From: Nonomuraea rubra
GTDB lineage: Bacteria > Actinomycetota > Actinomycetes > Streptosporangiales > Streptosporangiaceae
DNA length: 64,000 nt
Assembly: GCF_014207985.1 (NCBI RefSeq)
Contig: NZ_JACHMI010000001.1
Coordinates: 4,261,001-4,325,000, forward strand
Direction: 5' to 3'
The stretch's first letter is position 1. Every line of letters begins with the position of its first letter. Both the position numbers and the translations under genes were made by a program. The notes beneath the pieces were generated by a model. The model made no database searches, was not told where the DNA came from, and saw only the letters and a program-made list of their open reading frames with translations. This document shows positions 26,374-38,342 of the stretch, piece by piece.

Positions 26374-27290
26374 GGATCCTCATCTGGCACGTGCACGGCT
26401 CGTGGACCAGCGCGTTCATCCGGGGGTCCCACGAGTACCTGCTGCCGCTCGTTCCCGGCCGTGGTCCCGATGGCCGGGGACGGGCGGCCACCTACGACTG
26501 GCCGGAACGCGCCCGCGAGGTGCCCTGGGACCGGCTCCGAGACGAGCCCGTGGACGTCGTCGTCCACCAGCGCCCGCACGAGCTGGACCTGGCCCGCGAG
26601 TGGCTCGGCCGCGACGTGCCCGGCGTGTACGTCGAGCACAACACGCCCGCCGGCGACGTGCCCCGCACCCGCCACCCCCTCGCCGGCCAGAGCGACATCA
26701 CGCTCGTGCACGTCACCCACTTCAACGAGCTGTACTGGGACAACGGCCGCGCCCCCACCCGCGTCATCGAGCACGGCATCCCCGACCCCGGCCACCTCTA
26801 CACGGGCGAGCTGCCCAGGGCCGGCGTCGTGGTCAACGAGCCCGTGCGCCGCACCAGGGTCGCCGGGACCGACCTGCTGCCCCGCTTCGCCGAACGGGTG
26901 CCGCTCGACGTGTTCGGCATGAAGGTGGACGGGCTGCCGTACGGCACCCACGAGGACCTGCCGCAGCACGTCATGCACGCCGAGCTGGCCCGCAGGCGCG
27001 TCTACCTGCACCCCTACCGGTGGACCTCGCTCGGCCTGGCCCTGATCGAGGCCATGACGCTCGGCATGCCCGTGGTCGCGCTCGCCGCCACCGAGGCCAT
27101 CGAGGCGGTGCCGCCCGAGGCGGGCGTGCTGTCCACGAAGGTGGACGTGCTGGCCGGCGCGCTGCACGCCTTCGCCGGCGACCCGGAGCGCGCGAGCCAG
27201 GCCGGCAAGGCCGCCAGGGCCGCCGCCCTGTCGCGGTACGGGCTCGACAGATTCCTCGCCGACTGGGACGCGCTGCTCAGCGAGGTATGA
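26370..27290 (+). CDS. Glycosyltransferase (GT-B type)
   Basis: A 306-residue protein starting RILIWHVHGSWTSAFIRG. VYVEHNTPAGDVPRTRHP resembles the acceptor-domain loop of GT-B enzymes, and YLHPYRWTSLGLALIEAMTLG is the donor-binding motif of GT4-like enzymes, with the second glutamate in place. It is short for a GT-B fold. The GTG start at 26370 overlaps the gmhB-like stop (GTGA), so it belongs to the heptose cluster and is probably another transferase for the same glycan. Confidence 0.85.
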   Translation: MRILIWHVHGSWTSAFIRGSHEYLLPLVPGRGPDGRGRAATYDWPERAREVPWDRLRDEPVDVVVHQRPHELDLAREWLGRDVPGVYVEHNTPAGDVPRTRHPLAGQSDITLVHVTHFNELYWDNGRAPTRVIEHGIPDPGHLYTGELPRAGVVVNEPVRRTRVAGTDLLPRFAERVPLDVFGMKVDGLPYGTHEDLPQHVMHAELARRRVYLHPYRWTSLGLALIEAMTLGMPVVALAATEAIEAVPPEAGVLSTKVDVLAGALHAFAGDPERASQAGKAARAAALSRYGLDRFLADWDALLSEV

Positions 27291-27320
27291 CGCCCGGAGC
27301 GATGGGTAGGCGCGAAGAGC

Positions 27321-27578
27321 ATGATGATGATGCTCGACTGGACCCGCAGGGCAGCCTGCCTCGACCTGGACCCCGAGTTGTTCTTCCCGATCTCCATGGA
27401 GGGTCCGAGCCAGTCGCAGGTCGAGCGGGCCAAACACGTGTGTGACGGCTGTCCCGTGCGGGAGCCGTGCCTGGAGTACGCGCTGAGCACCAGGCAGGCG
27501 TACGGCGTCTGGGGCGGCACCGATCCCGGCCAGCGGCGTGAGCTCGCCCTGCGGGCCGAGGCCGCCGCCCGGCACTAG
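27321..27578 (+). CDS. WhiB-family iron-sulfur transcription factor
   Basis: An 85-residue WhiB-like protein. The four cluster-binding cysteines are C13, C41, C44 and C50 (AACLDLDPELFF and VCDGCPVREPC), followed by the turn GVWGG at 62-66 and a basic C-terminal tail. These proteins bind a [4Fe-4S] cluster and act with the principal sigma factor on target promoters. The start is ambiguous because four ATG codons stand in a row from 27321 and the Shine-Dalgarno is weak. The gene is monocistronic, 30 bases after the heptose-cluster glycosyltransferase. The subfamily looks WblE-like but I do not assign it. Confidence 0.92.
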   Translation: MMMMLDWTRRAACLDLDPELFFPISMEGPSQSQVERAKHVCDGCPVREPCLEYALSTRQAYGVWGGTDPGQRRELALRAEAAARH

Positions 27579-27683
27579 AGCCCCGCCGCCGGCGGACAGG
27601 CGCCGATGCGACTGCCCGGCCACCGGCGGGCAGGCGTCCCCGGCACCGCCCTGCCGCCCATGGGCAGGCACTCCCGGGAGTGC

Positions 27684-28172
27684 TCAGCCACCGGCGGGCA
27701 GGGCCTCGGCGAGGAACCGTTCGCGCTCGGCCGCCTCGAGGTGGTCGCTGAACAGCACCCCGTCGAGATGATCGGCCTCGTGCTGCAGCACCCTCGCCAG
27801 CACCCCGAGCGCCCGCACCGTGACCGGCTTGCCGAACATGTCGCGGCCACGCGCCGTGACCATGTAGGAGCGTTCCAGTGGCCACCACACGCCGGGCGCC
27901 GACAGGCACGCCTCGTCCGCGGTCACCTTGCGCTCCGACAGCTCCAGCCGCGGGTTGACCAGGTGGCCCGACTTGCCGTCGTAGGAGTAGACCACCACCC
28001 GCACCGGCTCCCCGACCTGCGGCGCCGCCAGCCCGGCCCGCCCCGGCACCGCCCGCATGGTCGCGGTCAGCGACTTGACCAGCCGTCTCAGCTCCCGATC
28101 GAAATCCTGGATCGGCGCCGCGACCGAGCGGAGCACCGGATCATCGAACATGCGAATTGGCCGGATCGTCAC
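27684..28172 (-). CDS. def: Peptide deformylase
   Basis: A 162-residue metallohydrolase that removes the N-formyl group from new proteins. Motif 1 is GRAGLAAPQVG, motif 2 is EACLSAPG and motif 3 is QHEADHLDG, with the metal-binding HExxH. Motif 2 normally reads EGCLS, so a Gly-to-Ala change is present next to the cysteine ligand. I chose the GTG at 28172, with GGAG 6 nt upstream, over a TTG two codons earlier. It is divergent from the hemD-like gene. Actinomycetes often carry several deformylases, so this may be a secondary copy. Confidence 0.92.
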   Translation of the reverse strand: MTIRPIRMFDDPVLRSVAAPIQDFDRELRRLVKSLTATMRAVPGRAGLAAPQVGEPVRVVVYSYDGKSGHLVNPRLELSERKVTADEACLSAPGVWWPLERSYMVTARGRDMFGKPVTVRALGVLARVLQHEADHLDGVLFSDHLEAAERERFLAEALPAGG

Positions 28173-28402
28173 CCGCAACTCCCCGATAGGCCGCGATCGT
28201 CACGATGAACGCTTCCCTGGAGTGCGCCCCGCCAATCGCGAAGGTCAGGCCTTGTAGCACAGCGGTAACAGAAGAGACCCAGTGGTGAAACCACCCGAAA
28301 GCAGTATCGGAGGGTGATCTCACTTGCGTCACACGCGCCTGTGATGCCTGGCCGGGTGCTCGGGGCCCGGCCAGGCCTCTTCGACTACCAGGAGGTGCAG
28401 GC
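28173..28402. other. Divergent intergenic region (def / hemD-like)
   Basis: A relatively AT-rich 230-base stretch holding promoters for both genes. It also contains the strong hairpin described separately. No small gene is credible here. Confidence 0.5.
28346..28376 (+). terminator. Hairpin in the leader of the hemD-like gene
   Basis: A perfect 11-bp stem (GCCTGGCCGGG at 28346-28356, complement at 28366-28376) with a 9-nt loop is followed by CTCTT. It lies 27 bases before the start codon and could be an attenuator or an mRNA structure controlling translation. No competing antiterminator fold was found by eye. Confidence 0.5.
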
Positions 28403-29569
28403 ATGAGCGCGCTTCCCCTCGAGGGCGGCTCCTCCCCGGAGACGGCGCCCGACGCCCTGGCGGGCTTCACCATCGGCGTCACCGCGACCAGACGGCGCGA
28501 GGAGTTCGGGGCGCTCCTGGAGCGCCGCGGCGCGCGCGTGGTCAGCGCCCCCGCCATCCGGCTCGTCCCGCTGGCCGAGGACGCCGACCTGCTCGCCGCC
28601 ACCCGGCAGAGCCTGGAAGGGCCGCTGGACGACGTCGTGGTCACCACCGGCGTCGGCTTCCGCGGCTGGATGGCCGCCGCCGAGGGCTGGGGCCTGTCCG
28701 CCGACCTGGGCGAGCACCTGTCCGGAGCCCGCCTGCTCACCCGCGGCCCCAAGGCCAGGGGAGCGGTGCGCGCCGCCGGCCTCAACGACCACTGGACCCC
28801 CTCGACCGAGTCGTGCAACGAGGTCAAGGAGTACCTCCTGGCCCAGGACCTGCGCGGGCGGCGCATCGCGGTGCAGCAGCACGGCGAGCCGCTCAGCGAC
28901 TTCGTGGCCGCGCTGCGCGAGGCCGGGGCCGAGGTGATCGAGATCCCGGTCTACCGGTGGCTGCCGTACCGCGACATCTCGCCGCTGCGCCGCCTGATCA
29001 GCCAGACCATCTCCGGCTCCGTGGACGCGGTCGCCTTCACCAGCGCGCCCGCCGTGCACGCCATGCTCGGCGCCGCCAGGTCGGAAGGGCTGGAGGAGTC
29101 GCTGCTGGCCGCGTTCGGCGGGCCGGTCGTGGCCGCCTGCGTCGGGCCCGTCACGGCCGAGCCGCTCGCCTCGCGCGGCGTCCCCACCCTCCAGCCGGAC
29201 CGCTCCCGCCTCGGCGCGCTGGCCCGCGCCCTGGCCCGCCACCTGCCCGAGCACGGCGTCACCCGCCTCACGGCCGGTGACCACCGGCTCGAGATCCGCG
29301 GCCACGCCGTGGTCGTGGACGGCGAGCTGCGCCCGCTGCCGCCCGCCCCCATGGCGGTGCTCAAGCGCCTGGCCGACAAGCCGGGGCACGTCGTGTCGCG
29401 GGCCGACCTGCGTACGGTGCTGCCGGGCAGCGTCGCCCGCGACTCGGCCGAGCACGCCGTCGAGATGGCCATCACCCGGCTGCGCCGCGCCCTCGGGCCC
29501 AGCGGCATCGTCGAGACCGTGGTCAAGCGCGGCTACCGGCTCGCCTGCCAGTACGAGGCAGGCCTTTGA
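28403..29569 (+). CDS. Uroporphyrinogen-III synthase fused to a winged-helix DNA-binding domain
   Basis: A 388-residue fusion. Residues about 20-275 form the HemD fold: FTIGVTATRRREEFGALLER at the start, TTGVGFRGWM, and VAFTSAPAVHAML. The last 95 residues are an OmpR/PhoB-type winged helix (MAVLKRLADKPGHVVSRADL, then AVEMAITRLRRALGP and VKRGYRLA). HemD closes hydroxymethylbilane to uroporphyrinogen III, the precursor of siroheme, heme and cobalamin. The fusion suggests an enzyme that also acts as a regulator. It is followed by a sirohydrochlorin chelatase, so siroheme for nitrite or sulfite reductase is the likely pathway. Confidence 0.92.
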   Translation: MSALPLEGGSSPETAPDALAGFTIGVTATRRREEFGALLERRGARVVSAPAIRLVPLAEDADLLAATRQSLEGPLDDVVVTTGVGFRGWMAAAEGWGLSADLGEHLSGARLLTRGPKARGAVRAAGLNDHWTPSTESCNEVKEYLLAQDLRGRRIAVQQHGEPLSDFVAALREAGAEVIEIPVYRWLPYRDISPLRRLISQTISGSVDAVAFTSAPAVHAMLGAARSEGLEESLLAAFGGPVVAACVGPVTAEPLASRGVPTLQPDRSRLGALARALARHLPEHGVTRLTAGDHRLEIRGHAVVVDGELRPLPPAPMAVLKRLADKPGHVVSRADLRTVLPGSVARDSAEHAVEMAITRLRRALGPSGIVETVVKRGYRLACQYEAGL

Positions 29570-29616
29570 TCCCCGGCGCCCCGCACCACCACCATCATCA
29601 CCACGAGGAGAACACC

Positions 29617-29673
29617 ATGCCCTGGGGCACCACGCTGCCCGGACGCGGCAGGCGCGCCGGAGTGAGCCGGTGA
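29617..29673 (+). CDS. Putative 18-residue leader peptide
   Basis: A short frame MPWGTTLPGRGRRAGVSR starts at ATG 29617 behind GAGGAG and ends with the TGA at 29671-29673, which overlaps the GTG start of the chelatase gene (GTGA). The good ribosome site and the exact overlap suggest that ribosomes read this peptide and restart on the chelatase. No homology is claimed; a chance frame is possible. Confidence 0.5.
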   Translation: MPWGTTLPGRGRRAGVSR

Positions 29674-30389
29674 CGCCCGCACTCGTCCTGGCCGCACACG
29701 GGACGCGCAGCCCCGAGGGGGAGCGGACCCTGTCGGCACTGGCGGACACGGTCCGCCGGGCCCGCCCCGGGCAGCGCGTTGAGCTGAGCTACCTGGAGAT
29801 CAGCTCGCCCCTCCTGGCGGAGGTCCTGCCCGCGGTCCCCGGGCCGGTGGTCGTGGTGCCGCTGCTGCTGGCGGGCGGCTACCACGTGCACATCGACCTG
29901 CCCGAGGTCCTCGCCGAGCACCGCCCGGACGCGGTGGTGGCCGGCTGGCTCGGCCCGCACCGGCTGCTGACCTCGGCGCTGGCGCGCAAGCTGGCGCGGG
30001 CGGGCCTGCGCTCCACGGACGCCGTCCTGCTCGGCGCCGCCGGCTCGTCCGACCCCTCGGCACTCGCCGACGTGCGCGCCGCCGCCCACCTGCTCGCCGT
30101 ACGCCTGGCGCGCCCGGTCACGGCCGCCTTCGCCTCGGCGGGCACGCCGTCGCTGGAGGAGGCCATGGAACGGCTCGGCTCGACGCCTGCCGCCCGCGTG
30201 GCCGTCGCCTCGTACGTGCTGGCGCCCGGCTTCTTCCACGATCGCCTCGCCTCGGTGGGCGCCGGCCTGGTCAGCGGCCCGCTGGGCGCGGACCCGGACG
30301 TGGCGGCCCTCATCTGGCACCGCTACGACCAGGCCCTGCACCACCACCACACCACCATCACCGAACCCCAGCCCGCACGCCACGCCTGA
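29670..30389 (+). CDS. Sirohydrochlorin chelatase (CbiX/SirB type)
   Basis: A 239-residue protein with the duplicated chelatase fold. The catalytic histidine is in LVLAAHGTRSPEGE, the central GGYHVHIDLPEVL carries the second metal-binding histidines, and the second half repeats the pattern (SYVLAPGFFHDRL). The C-terminal tail is His-rich (ALHHHHTTITEPQPARHA), which may store or deliver the metal. It inserts iron or cobalt into sirohydrochlorin. The GTG at 29670 overlaps the leader peptide. It forms an operon with the upstream hemD-type fusion. Confidence 0.9.
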   Translation: MTPALVLAAHGTRSPEGERTLSALADTVRRARPGQRVELSYLEISSPLLAEVLPAVPGPVVVVPLLLAGGYHVHIDLPEVLAEHRPDAVVAGWLGPHRLLTSALARKLARAGLRSTDAVLLGAAGSSDPSALADVRAAAHLLAVRLARPVTAAFASAGTPSLEEAMERLGSTPAARVAVASYVLAPGFFHDRLASVGAGLVSGPLGADPDVAALIWHRYDQALHHHHTTITEPQPARHA

Positions 30390-30526
30390 CCCGAGCTCAT
30401 CGTCCCAGCCCCCGGCCGCCGGACTCACCGATTCCGGGAGCTGGGGCGGCGCCGGGTGCGGCGGCGGCGCGGGGCACGGTGCCGAGGCGGGGCACGGCGG
30501 CGCGCCGGGCGGCGGTTCGCCGGGCA

Positions 30527-30568
30527 GCGTTCACCTCGCGGCGTTCACCTCGCGGCGTTCACCTCGCA
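30527..30568. repeat. 14-bp tandem repeat, three copies
   Basis: The unit GCGTTCACCTCGCG is repeated at 30527-30540, 30541-30554 and 30555-30568 (last base changed). It lies in the 210-base convergent intergenic region between the chelatase and the TetR-like gene. The rest of that region is a GC-rich low-complexity sequence. Confidence 0.8.
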
Positions 30569-30599
30569 GCGCTCGCCGGGCCGTGATCCGGCCCGCTGG

Positions 30600-31160
30600 T
30601 CAGGCGGGCTGGGGGACGGGCTCCAGCCGCAGCTCCCGTACGATCTCGCGGGCGCTGACCTCACGGGCGGGCCCGGCGTCCGCGCCGACGAACATCTCGA
30701 TGTAGGCCCGATGGAAGCAGCCCGCGACCAGCAGCCGCGCGCTCGCCTCCGGGTCCACGTCGGCCCGCACCCGCCCCAGCCGCTGCTCGGCCGCCAGGTA
30801 CGCGGCCAGCGGCGCGGTCTCCGTGCGCGGCCCGAGCCCGTTGTCGCGGATGGCCTGGCGGAAGCGGACGGTCACGTTCGGAGAGGTGAAGGCGGGCAGT
30901 GCCGCACTTTGTACATCTATGTAGTAGTCAATCCCCGCACGAGCGATTGGTAGAAGATTGTCCGATACGGACTCTTTTCCGATGCGGTGGGAGAGATCGT
31001 GGAGAATGCTCAGCCAGAGTGGGAGCCGGTCCTGCAGCAGGGCGAGGAAGTAGTCCACCGATCCGCCGGTGCGGTCCTCCCTGAGCGAGACGGCCATCTG
31101 GAGGACCCGCTGCCTGGTGTCCTGGCTCCTGTGGTGCGGGTCTACGTGGGGTGTCGCCAT
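30600..31160 (-). pseudogene. TetR-like protein with deleted helix-turn-helix
   Basis: A 186-residue frame whose C-terminal 135 residues look like a normal TetR ligand-binding domain (FLALLQDRLPLWLSILHDL onward). The N-terminus has the first TetR helix (DTRQRVLQMAVSLRED) but then runs directly into SVDYFLALLQ. The 25-30 residues that form helices 2 and 3 of the DNA-binding domain are missing and are not present in another frame. I read this as an internal, in-frame deletion, so the protein is either a decayed regulator or a ligand-binding protein without DNA binding. Start chosen at ATG 31160; the upstream ATGs at 31196-31199 are less likely. Confidence 0.6.
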
Positions 31161-31334
31161 GGCATGCCTAACGTGCGCGGTCAGTTGAGCAGGCATCACG
31201 TGCGAAGCCGACGTCCCGGACGATCCCGGGAGTTATGGATGCTTAAATCTTGGATCCCAACTTGGTGCAAACTTATACGGGTTCCCGATTATTACCCGAA
31301 AGCGGGAAAAGATGTCGAACCTAATCCCTGAAGG

Positions 31335-32189
31335 TTAGCTGTCAGTGTCGCGATCTCTACGCCGCAGGTAGCGCTCGAACTCGGCCGCGATCGCATCGCC
31401 GCTGGCCTCCGGCAGCTCGGCCGCGTCCTTGCGCTCCTCCAGCTCCTTGACGTACTCGGCCACCTCGCTGTCCTGCGAGGCCAGCTCGTCCACGCCGCGC
31501 TCCCAGGCCCGGGCCTCCTCGTCGAGGTCGCCCAGCGGCATCGGGATCTCCAGCACGTCCTCCAGCCGGCGCAGCAGCGCGAGCGTCGCCTTGGGGTTGG
31601 GCGGCTGGGCCACGTAGTGCGGCACCGACGCCCACAGCGAGATCGCGTCCAGCCCGGCCTTGCCGAACGAGTGCTGCAGCACCCCCACGATGCCCGTCGG
31701 GCCCTCGTAGCGGCTCAGCTCCAGGTTCGTCGAGCGGGCCAGGCCCGCGTTGGTCGCCCCGCCCAGGATCGGCACGGGACGGGTGTGGGGCGAGTCGTTG
31801 AGCAGCGCGCCGAGCATCACGGCCAGCTCGATGCCCAGCTCGCGGCAGATGTAGATGATGTCGTCGCAGAACGAGCGCCAGCGCATGTTGGGCTCGATGC
31901 CGCGCAGCAGCACGACGTCGCGCTCCACGCCCGGAGGACGGGCGCGCAGCAGCCGCGTGGTCGGCCACACGATCGACTGGGTCAGCCCGTCGCTCATCTC
32001 CACCACGGGCCTGGTGACCTGGAAGTCGTAGTAGTCGTCGGGGTCGAGCGCGATGAGCGGCTCGGCCTTCCACGCCGACTCGAGGTGGGCGATCACACCG
32101 CTGGAAGCCTCGCCCGCGTCGTTCCACCCCTCGAACGCGGCAATGAGCACCGGGTCGACGAGCTCGGGGAGCCCTTCGAGCTCTATCAC
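31335..32189 (-). CDS. PAC2 family protein
   Basis: A 284-residue PAC2-domain protein, named for a eukaryotic proteasome assembly chaperone. It shows DPVLIAAFEGWNDAGEASSG, the conserved DYYDFQVTRP, and GVLQHSFGKAGLDAISLWAS. Bacterial members are common in actinobacteria, where they are thought to be linked to proteasome or ATP-grasp systems, but their function is not settled. The GTG at 32189 is preceded by GAGGAGG. It stands alone about 31 kb from the Pup genes, so no physical link is visible. Confidence 0.9.
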   Translation of the reverse strand: MIELEGLPELVDPVLIAAFEGWNDAGEASSGVIAHLESAWKAEPLIALDPDDYYDFQVTRPVVEMSDGLTQSIVWPTTRLLRARPPGVERDVVLLRGIEPNMRWRSFCDDIIYICRELGIELAVMLGALLNDSPHTRPVPILGGATNAGLARSTNLELSRYEGPTGIVGVLQHSFGKAGLDAISLWASVPHYVAQPPNPKATLALLRRLEDVLEIPMPLGDLDEEARAWERGVDELASQDSEVAEYVKELEERKDAAELPEASGDAIAAEFERYLRRRDRDTDS

Positions 32190-32837
32190 GTGTCGCCTCC
32201 TCTCTCCATCGTCCCGCTAAGCCTATGCGGTAAGCAGGCATCGCCGTCACCGATCTCTCCCCGAACGCCGCCCGGCACGCGCCTCCGGAACGGCCGAGGT
32301 GGCGGGGGAGCGGGGCGGCCCGGCGGCACGTGATCGCGGGACCGGCGGCGCCGTACAGTCCCGAACGCCGCCCAACGCCTGGTGAACGGCCCGCCGGCCC
32401 ATCCCCGGCGGGCCCGCGCCCGCCCCGCACGGGCGTGTCGGCCAACCGCCGCACCCCGCCCACCCGTGCCACCACCCCGCGCCGGAGCCGCCGCCGTTCG
32501 CGCCCCGCGAACTCGTCGGCACACCGCGCCTACGGCCCGCACCCTCGCCGCAGCGCTGCGGAGCCGACCAGCCCGCGCCCTCGGCGCGGCGCTGCGGAGC
32601 CGAGGAGCCCGCGCCCTCGGCGCGGCGCTGCGGAGCCGAGGAGCCCGCGCCCTCGGCGCGGCGCTGTGGCGCCGACCCGTGCACTCTGGGGCGCGCCGCG
32701 CGACCGCTCGCGCGCGGCGTGGTGCTGTCGGGCCGGCAGGCGTGCTCGGCGGCGCGCTGTGCGGCTGGCGCGCCGTGCGGCTGGCGCGCGGAAGCCGCCG
32801 GCGGCCGCGTCGCCGCCCCGGAGCGCGAAGGGCCCGC
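32190..32837. other. Gene-free GC-rich low-complexity region
   Basis: 648 bases with no credible gene. Frames on both strands are open only because of extreme GC content and encode Arg/Ala/Pro-rich low-complexity protein. It contains the 36-bp tandem repeat described separately. Confidence 0.7.
32553..32680. repeat. 36-bp tandem repeat, about 3.5 copies
   Basis: Units start with GCGCTGCGGAGCCGA at 32553, 32589 and 32625, with a diverged partial copy at 32661. Two units differ only at a few bases. The period is divisible by three. Confidence 0.85.
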
Positions 32838-33296
32838 TCAGCGCCCCCCGGCCGTCGTATGGACGATGAGAACGTCGCACGACGCCCGGTGCGTCACCCC
32901 CGACGGCACCGACCCCAGCAGCCGCCCCGCCAGGCTGTTGAGCCCCCGGTTGCCCACCACGAGCAGATCGGCCCCGTGCCGCGAAGCCAGCGACACCAGC
33001 ACGTCCACCGCCTCCCCCTGCTCGGCCGCCAGCAGCACCTCCGGCGCCCCCGCCGCCACGGCGTGCTCGCGGGCCGCCCGCAGCGCGTCGTCGGCCGGGG
33101 TGGAGCCGCTCACCTTGTACGCCAGCTCCCCGAGCCGGTCGGCGGCCGCGGCCCGCGTGCTCTCCCGCATGGGCAGGTACGCGCACGCCAGCACGAGCGT
33201 GGCGCCGGTGGCCGCGGCCAGGGAGGCGGCGGCCGTGACGGCGCGGAAGGAGGAGGCGGAGCCGTCGGTGCCGACGAGGACGGTGCGGTAGGCCAT
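32838..33296 (-). CDS. Universal stress protein (UspA type)
   Basis: A 152-residue single-domain stress protein. It starts YRTVLVGTDGSASS and ends with the ATP-binding pattern GNRGLNSLAGRLLGSVPS (G-x2-G-x9-GS) followed by VTHRASCDVLIVH. The G-rich motif indicates the ATP-binding branch. Such proteins are induced in starvation and hypoxia, and the role here is not known. The start is the ATG at 33296, inside a slightly longer frame. It is divergent from metH across 130 bases. Confidence 0.9.
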   Translation of the reverse strand: MAYRTVLVGTDGSASSFRAVTAAASLAAATGATLVLACAYLPMRESTRAAAADRLGELAYKVSGSTPADDALRAAREHAVAAGAPEVLLAAEQGEAVDVLVSLASRHGADLLVVGNRGLNSLAGRLLGSVPSGVTHRASCDVLIVHTTAGGR

Positions 33297-33426
33297 ACGA
33301 GCCCCCAATTGGACGCCACGTACAATTGACGCCTCGTACGATAGCGTTTATCGCAGGATGCGGGAAAAGGCCCACCCGCGCCCGCGCCCGAGCAGCGCTC
33401 GAGGCGCACCCGATAAGCTCTACCCC

Positions 33427-36891
<3,465 letters not shown>

Positions 36892-36968
36892 CAGCAGACG
36901 TCCCGCCCGCCCGCCGTTCAGCCCGGACAACCATCATGGCGGGTGGCAGCACCGATCGGGGGGCAGGA

Positions 36969-37613
36969 ATGCAAGCGGTTTTCTTCGACATGGACGGCCT
37001 GCTGGTCGACAGCGAGCGCGTCTGGCTGCGGATCGAGACCGAGGTGATGGCCAGGCTCGGCGCCGAGTGGACGCCCGAGCACCAGGTCCACCTGGTGGGC
37101 GGCTCGATGGAGCGCACCGTCGACTACATGCTGGCCGTCTCGGGCGCCGCCGTGCCGCCGGAGACCGTGCGTGAGTGGATGGTCACCGGCATGGTGAGCC
37201 GGCTGACCGCCGGGGTGCACGTCATGCCTGGTGCGTCCGAGCTGCTCGACGGCCTGCGCGCCGAGGGGGTGCCGGTGGGGCTGGTCACCTCCTCGCTGAA
37301 GGAGATCGCCGACGCGGTGCTCAAGAGCGTCGGCCGGGACCGCTTCGACGTCGTGGTCACCGCCGACGACGTGACCCGTACCAAGCCGGACCCGGAGCCG
37401 TACCTGACGGCCGCCCGGCTGCTCGGCGTGCAGCCGGTGCGGTGCGTGGTCCTGGAGGACTCCCCGAACGGCGTGGCCGCCGCGACCGCGGCCGGCTGCG
37501 CCGTCGTGGCCGTGCCGAGCCTGCTGCCGATCGAGCCGGCGGCCGGCCGCCTGGTGGTCCCGTCCCTGACGGAGGTCGGGGTCGCCGATCTCAGGGATCT
37601 TCTGCCGTCCTGA
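36969..37613 (+). CDS. HAD hydrolase, beta-phosphoglucomutase/phosphatase-like
   Basis: A 214-residue HAD-superfamily protein with a helical cap. Motif I is FFDMDGLLVDSE, motif II is LVTSSLKE, motif III the lysine of TRTKPDPEPY, and motif IV LEDSPNGVAAATAAG. This pattern fits a sugar-phosphate phosphatase or phosphomutase; the substrate is unknown. I chose the ATG at 36969, behind a G-rich Shine-Dalgarno. It lies 77 bases after metH in the same direction, so co-transcription is possible. Confidence 0.88.
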   Translation: MQAVFFDMDGLLVDSERVWLRIETEVMARLGAEWTPEHQVHLVGGSMERTVDYMLAVSGAAVPPETVREWMVTGMVSRLTAGVHVMPGASELLDGLRAEGVPVGLVTSSLKEIADAVLKSVGRDRFDVVVTADDVTRTKPDPEPYLTAARLLGVQPVRCVVLEDSPNGVAAATAAGCAVVAVPSLLPIEPAAGRLVVPSLTEVGVADLRDLLPS

Positions 37614-37715
37614 CGCGTTACCCCTAAGGGAAATGTGGTTCTCGCGGAGGAGGCGGACGAGCCTCCGCGTGCCAGGATGGAGGGCACGAGCGAGCGATGA
37701 CGAGGGGGCGGCGAG

Positions 37716-38225
37716 ATGGGTAACTTCGAGGCGATCGCCTGGCTGCCGCTGTGCGCCGGCGTGACCATCGCCGGGCTGGCGCTGGCCTTCCTGGCCTTCA
37801 GGCGCAGGGGAGCGGCCGCGGGCCTGCGGGTGACGGCGTGGGCGCTGCTGCCGGTCGCGGCCTACCTCACGGGCGCGCTGCAGGCCCTGTGGCGGATCGG
37901 CACCACCGTGGTGGGCTTCGTGACCGGCCTGGTGTTCAACCCGTCCGTGTGGGCCGGCGTGGCCGTGGCGGGGCTGTCGGTGGTGCTGTTCGTGGTGTCG
38001 GGCGTGATGCGCGGCAGGCGGCTGTCGCTCAGCCGCAAGAAGAAGAGCGACGACGGCGGCGCGCCGGCCCAGGGCGGGCCCGCCAAGCAGGCCCCCGCCG
38101 CTGCCAAGCCGCAGCAGGCGGCGGGCAGGCCGCAGCAGCCGGCCGTCTCCCAGAAGCCGGCGAGCAAGGGCGAGGACGACTTCTCCGACATCGAGGAGCT
38201 CCTCAAGCGGCGCGGCATCAGCTGA
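37716..38225 (+). CDS. Small integral membrane protein with conserved C-terminal tail
   Basis: A 169-residue protein with three predicted membrane helices: ITIAGLALAFLAF-like near residues 14-28, about 40-55, and 80-98. It is followed by a basic stretch (SLSRKKK), a Gln/Pro/Ala-rich linker, and the acidic C-terminal motif EDDFSDIEELLKRRGIS. The tail motif suggests a short helix that could bind a partner. I do not recognise a named family. ATG at 37716 after GGCGAG. Confidence 0.8.
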   Translation: MGNFEAIAWLPLCAGVTIAGLALAFLAFRRRGAAAGLRVTAWALLPVAAYLTGALQALWRIGTTVVGFVTGLVFNPSVWAGVAVAGLSVVLFVVSGVMRGRRLSLSRKKKSDDGGAPAQGGPAKQAPAAAKPQQAAGRPQQPAVSQKPASKGEDDFSDIEELLKRRGIS

Positions 38226-38342
38226 TCCACTTGCCGGAGGTCTTTGTGTCACGGTTCCGAGACGCAACCGGAACCTGTTCAGGACATTCGTTCAAGATCG
38301 ATACGAATCAGTTTCGCAACAATCACAGATTAGCCACATAGC

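Noticed and set aside
31335..32189. PAC2 gene as part of the Pup-proteasome system
   Set aside because: It is about 14 kb from the nearest Pup-locus gene and more than 23 kb from arc, with unrelated genes between; the name alone does not show a link.
32247..32684. Minus-strand frame with 12-residue repeats (APQRRAEGAG)
   Set aside because: It only reflects the 36-bp DNA repeat; no ribosome site, signal or domain.
33297..33426. Possible cobalamin or SAH riboswitch before metH
   Set aside because: Only 130 bases separate the divergent genes. I see no B12-box and no convincing SAH-riboswitch core, just a short CGAGC/GCTCG hairpin.
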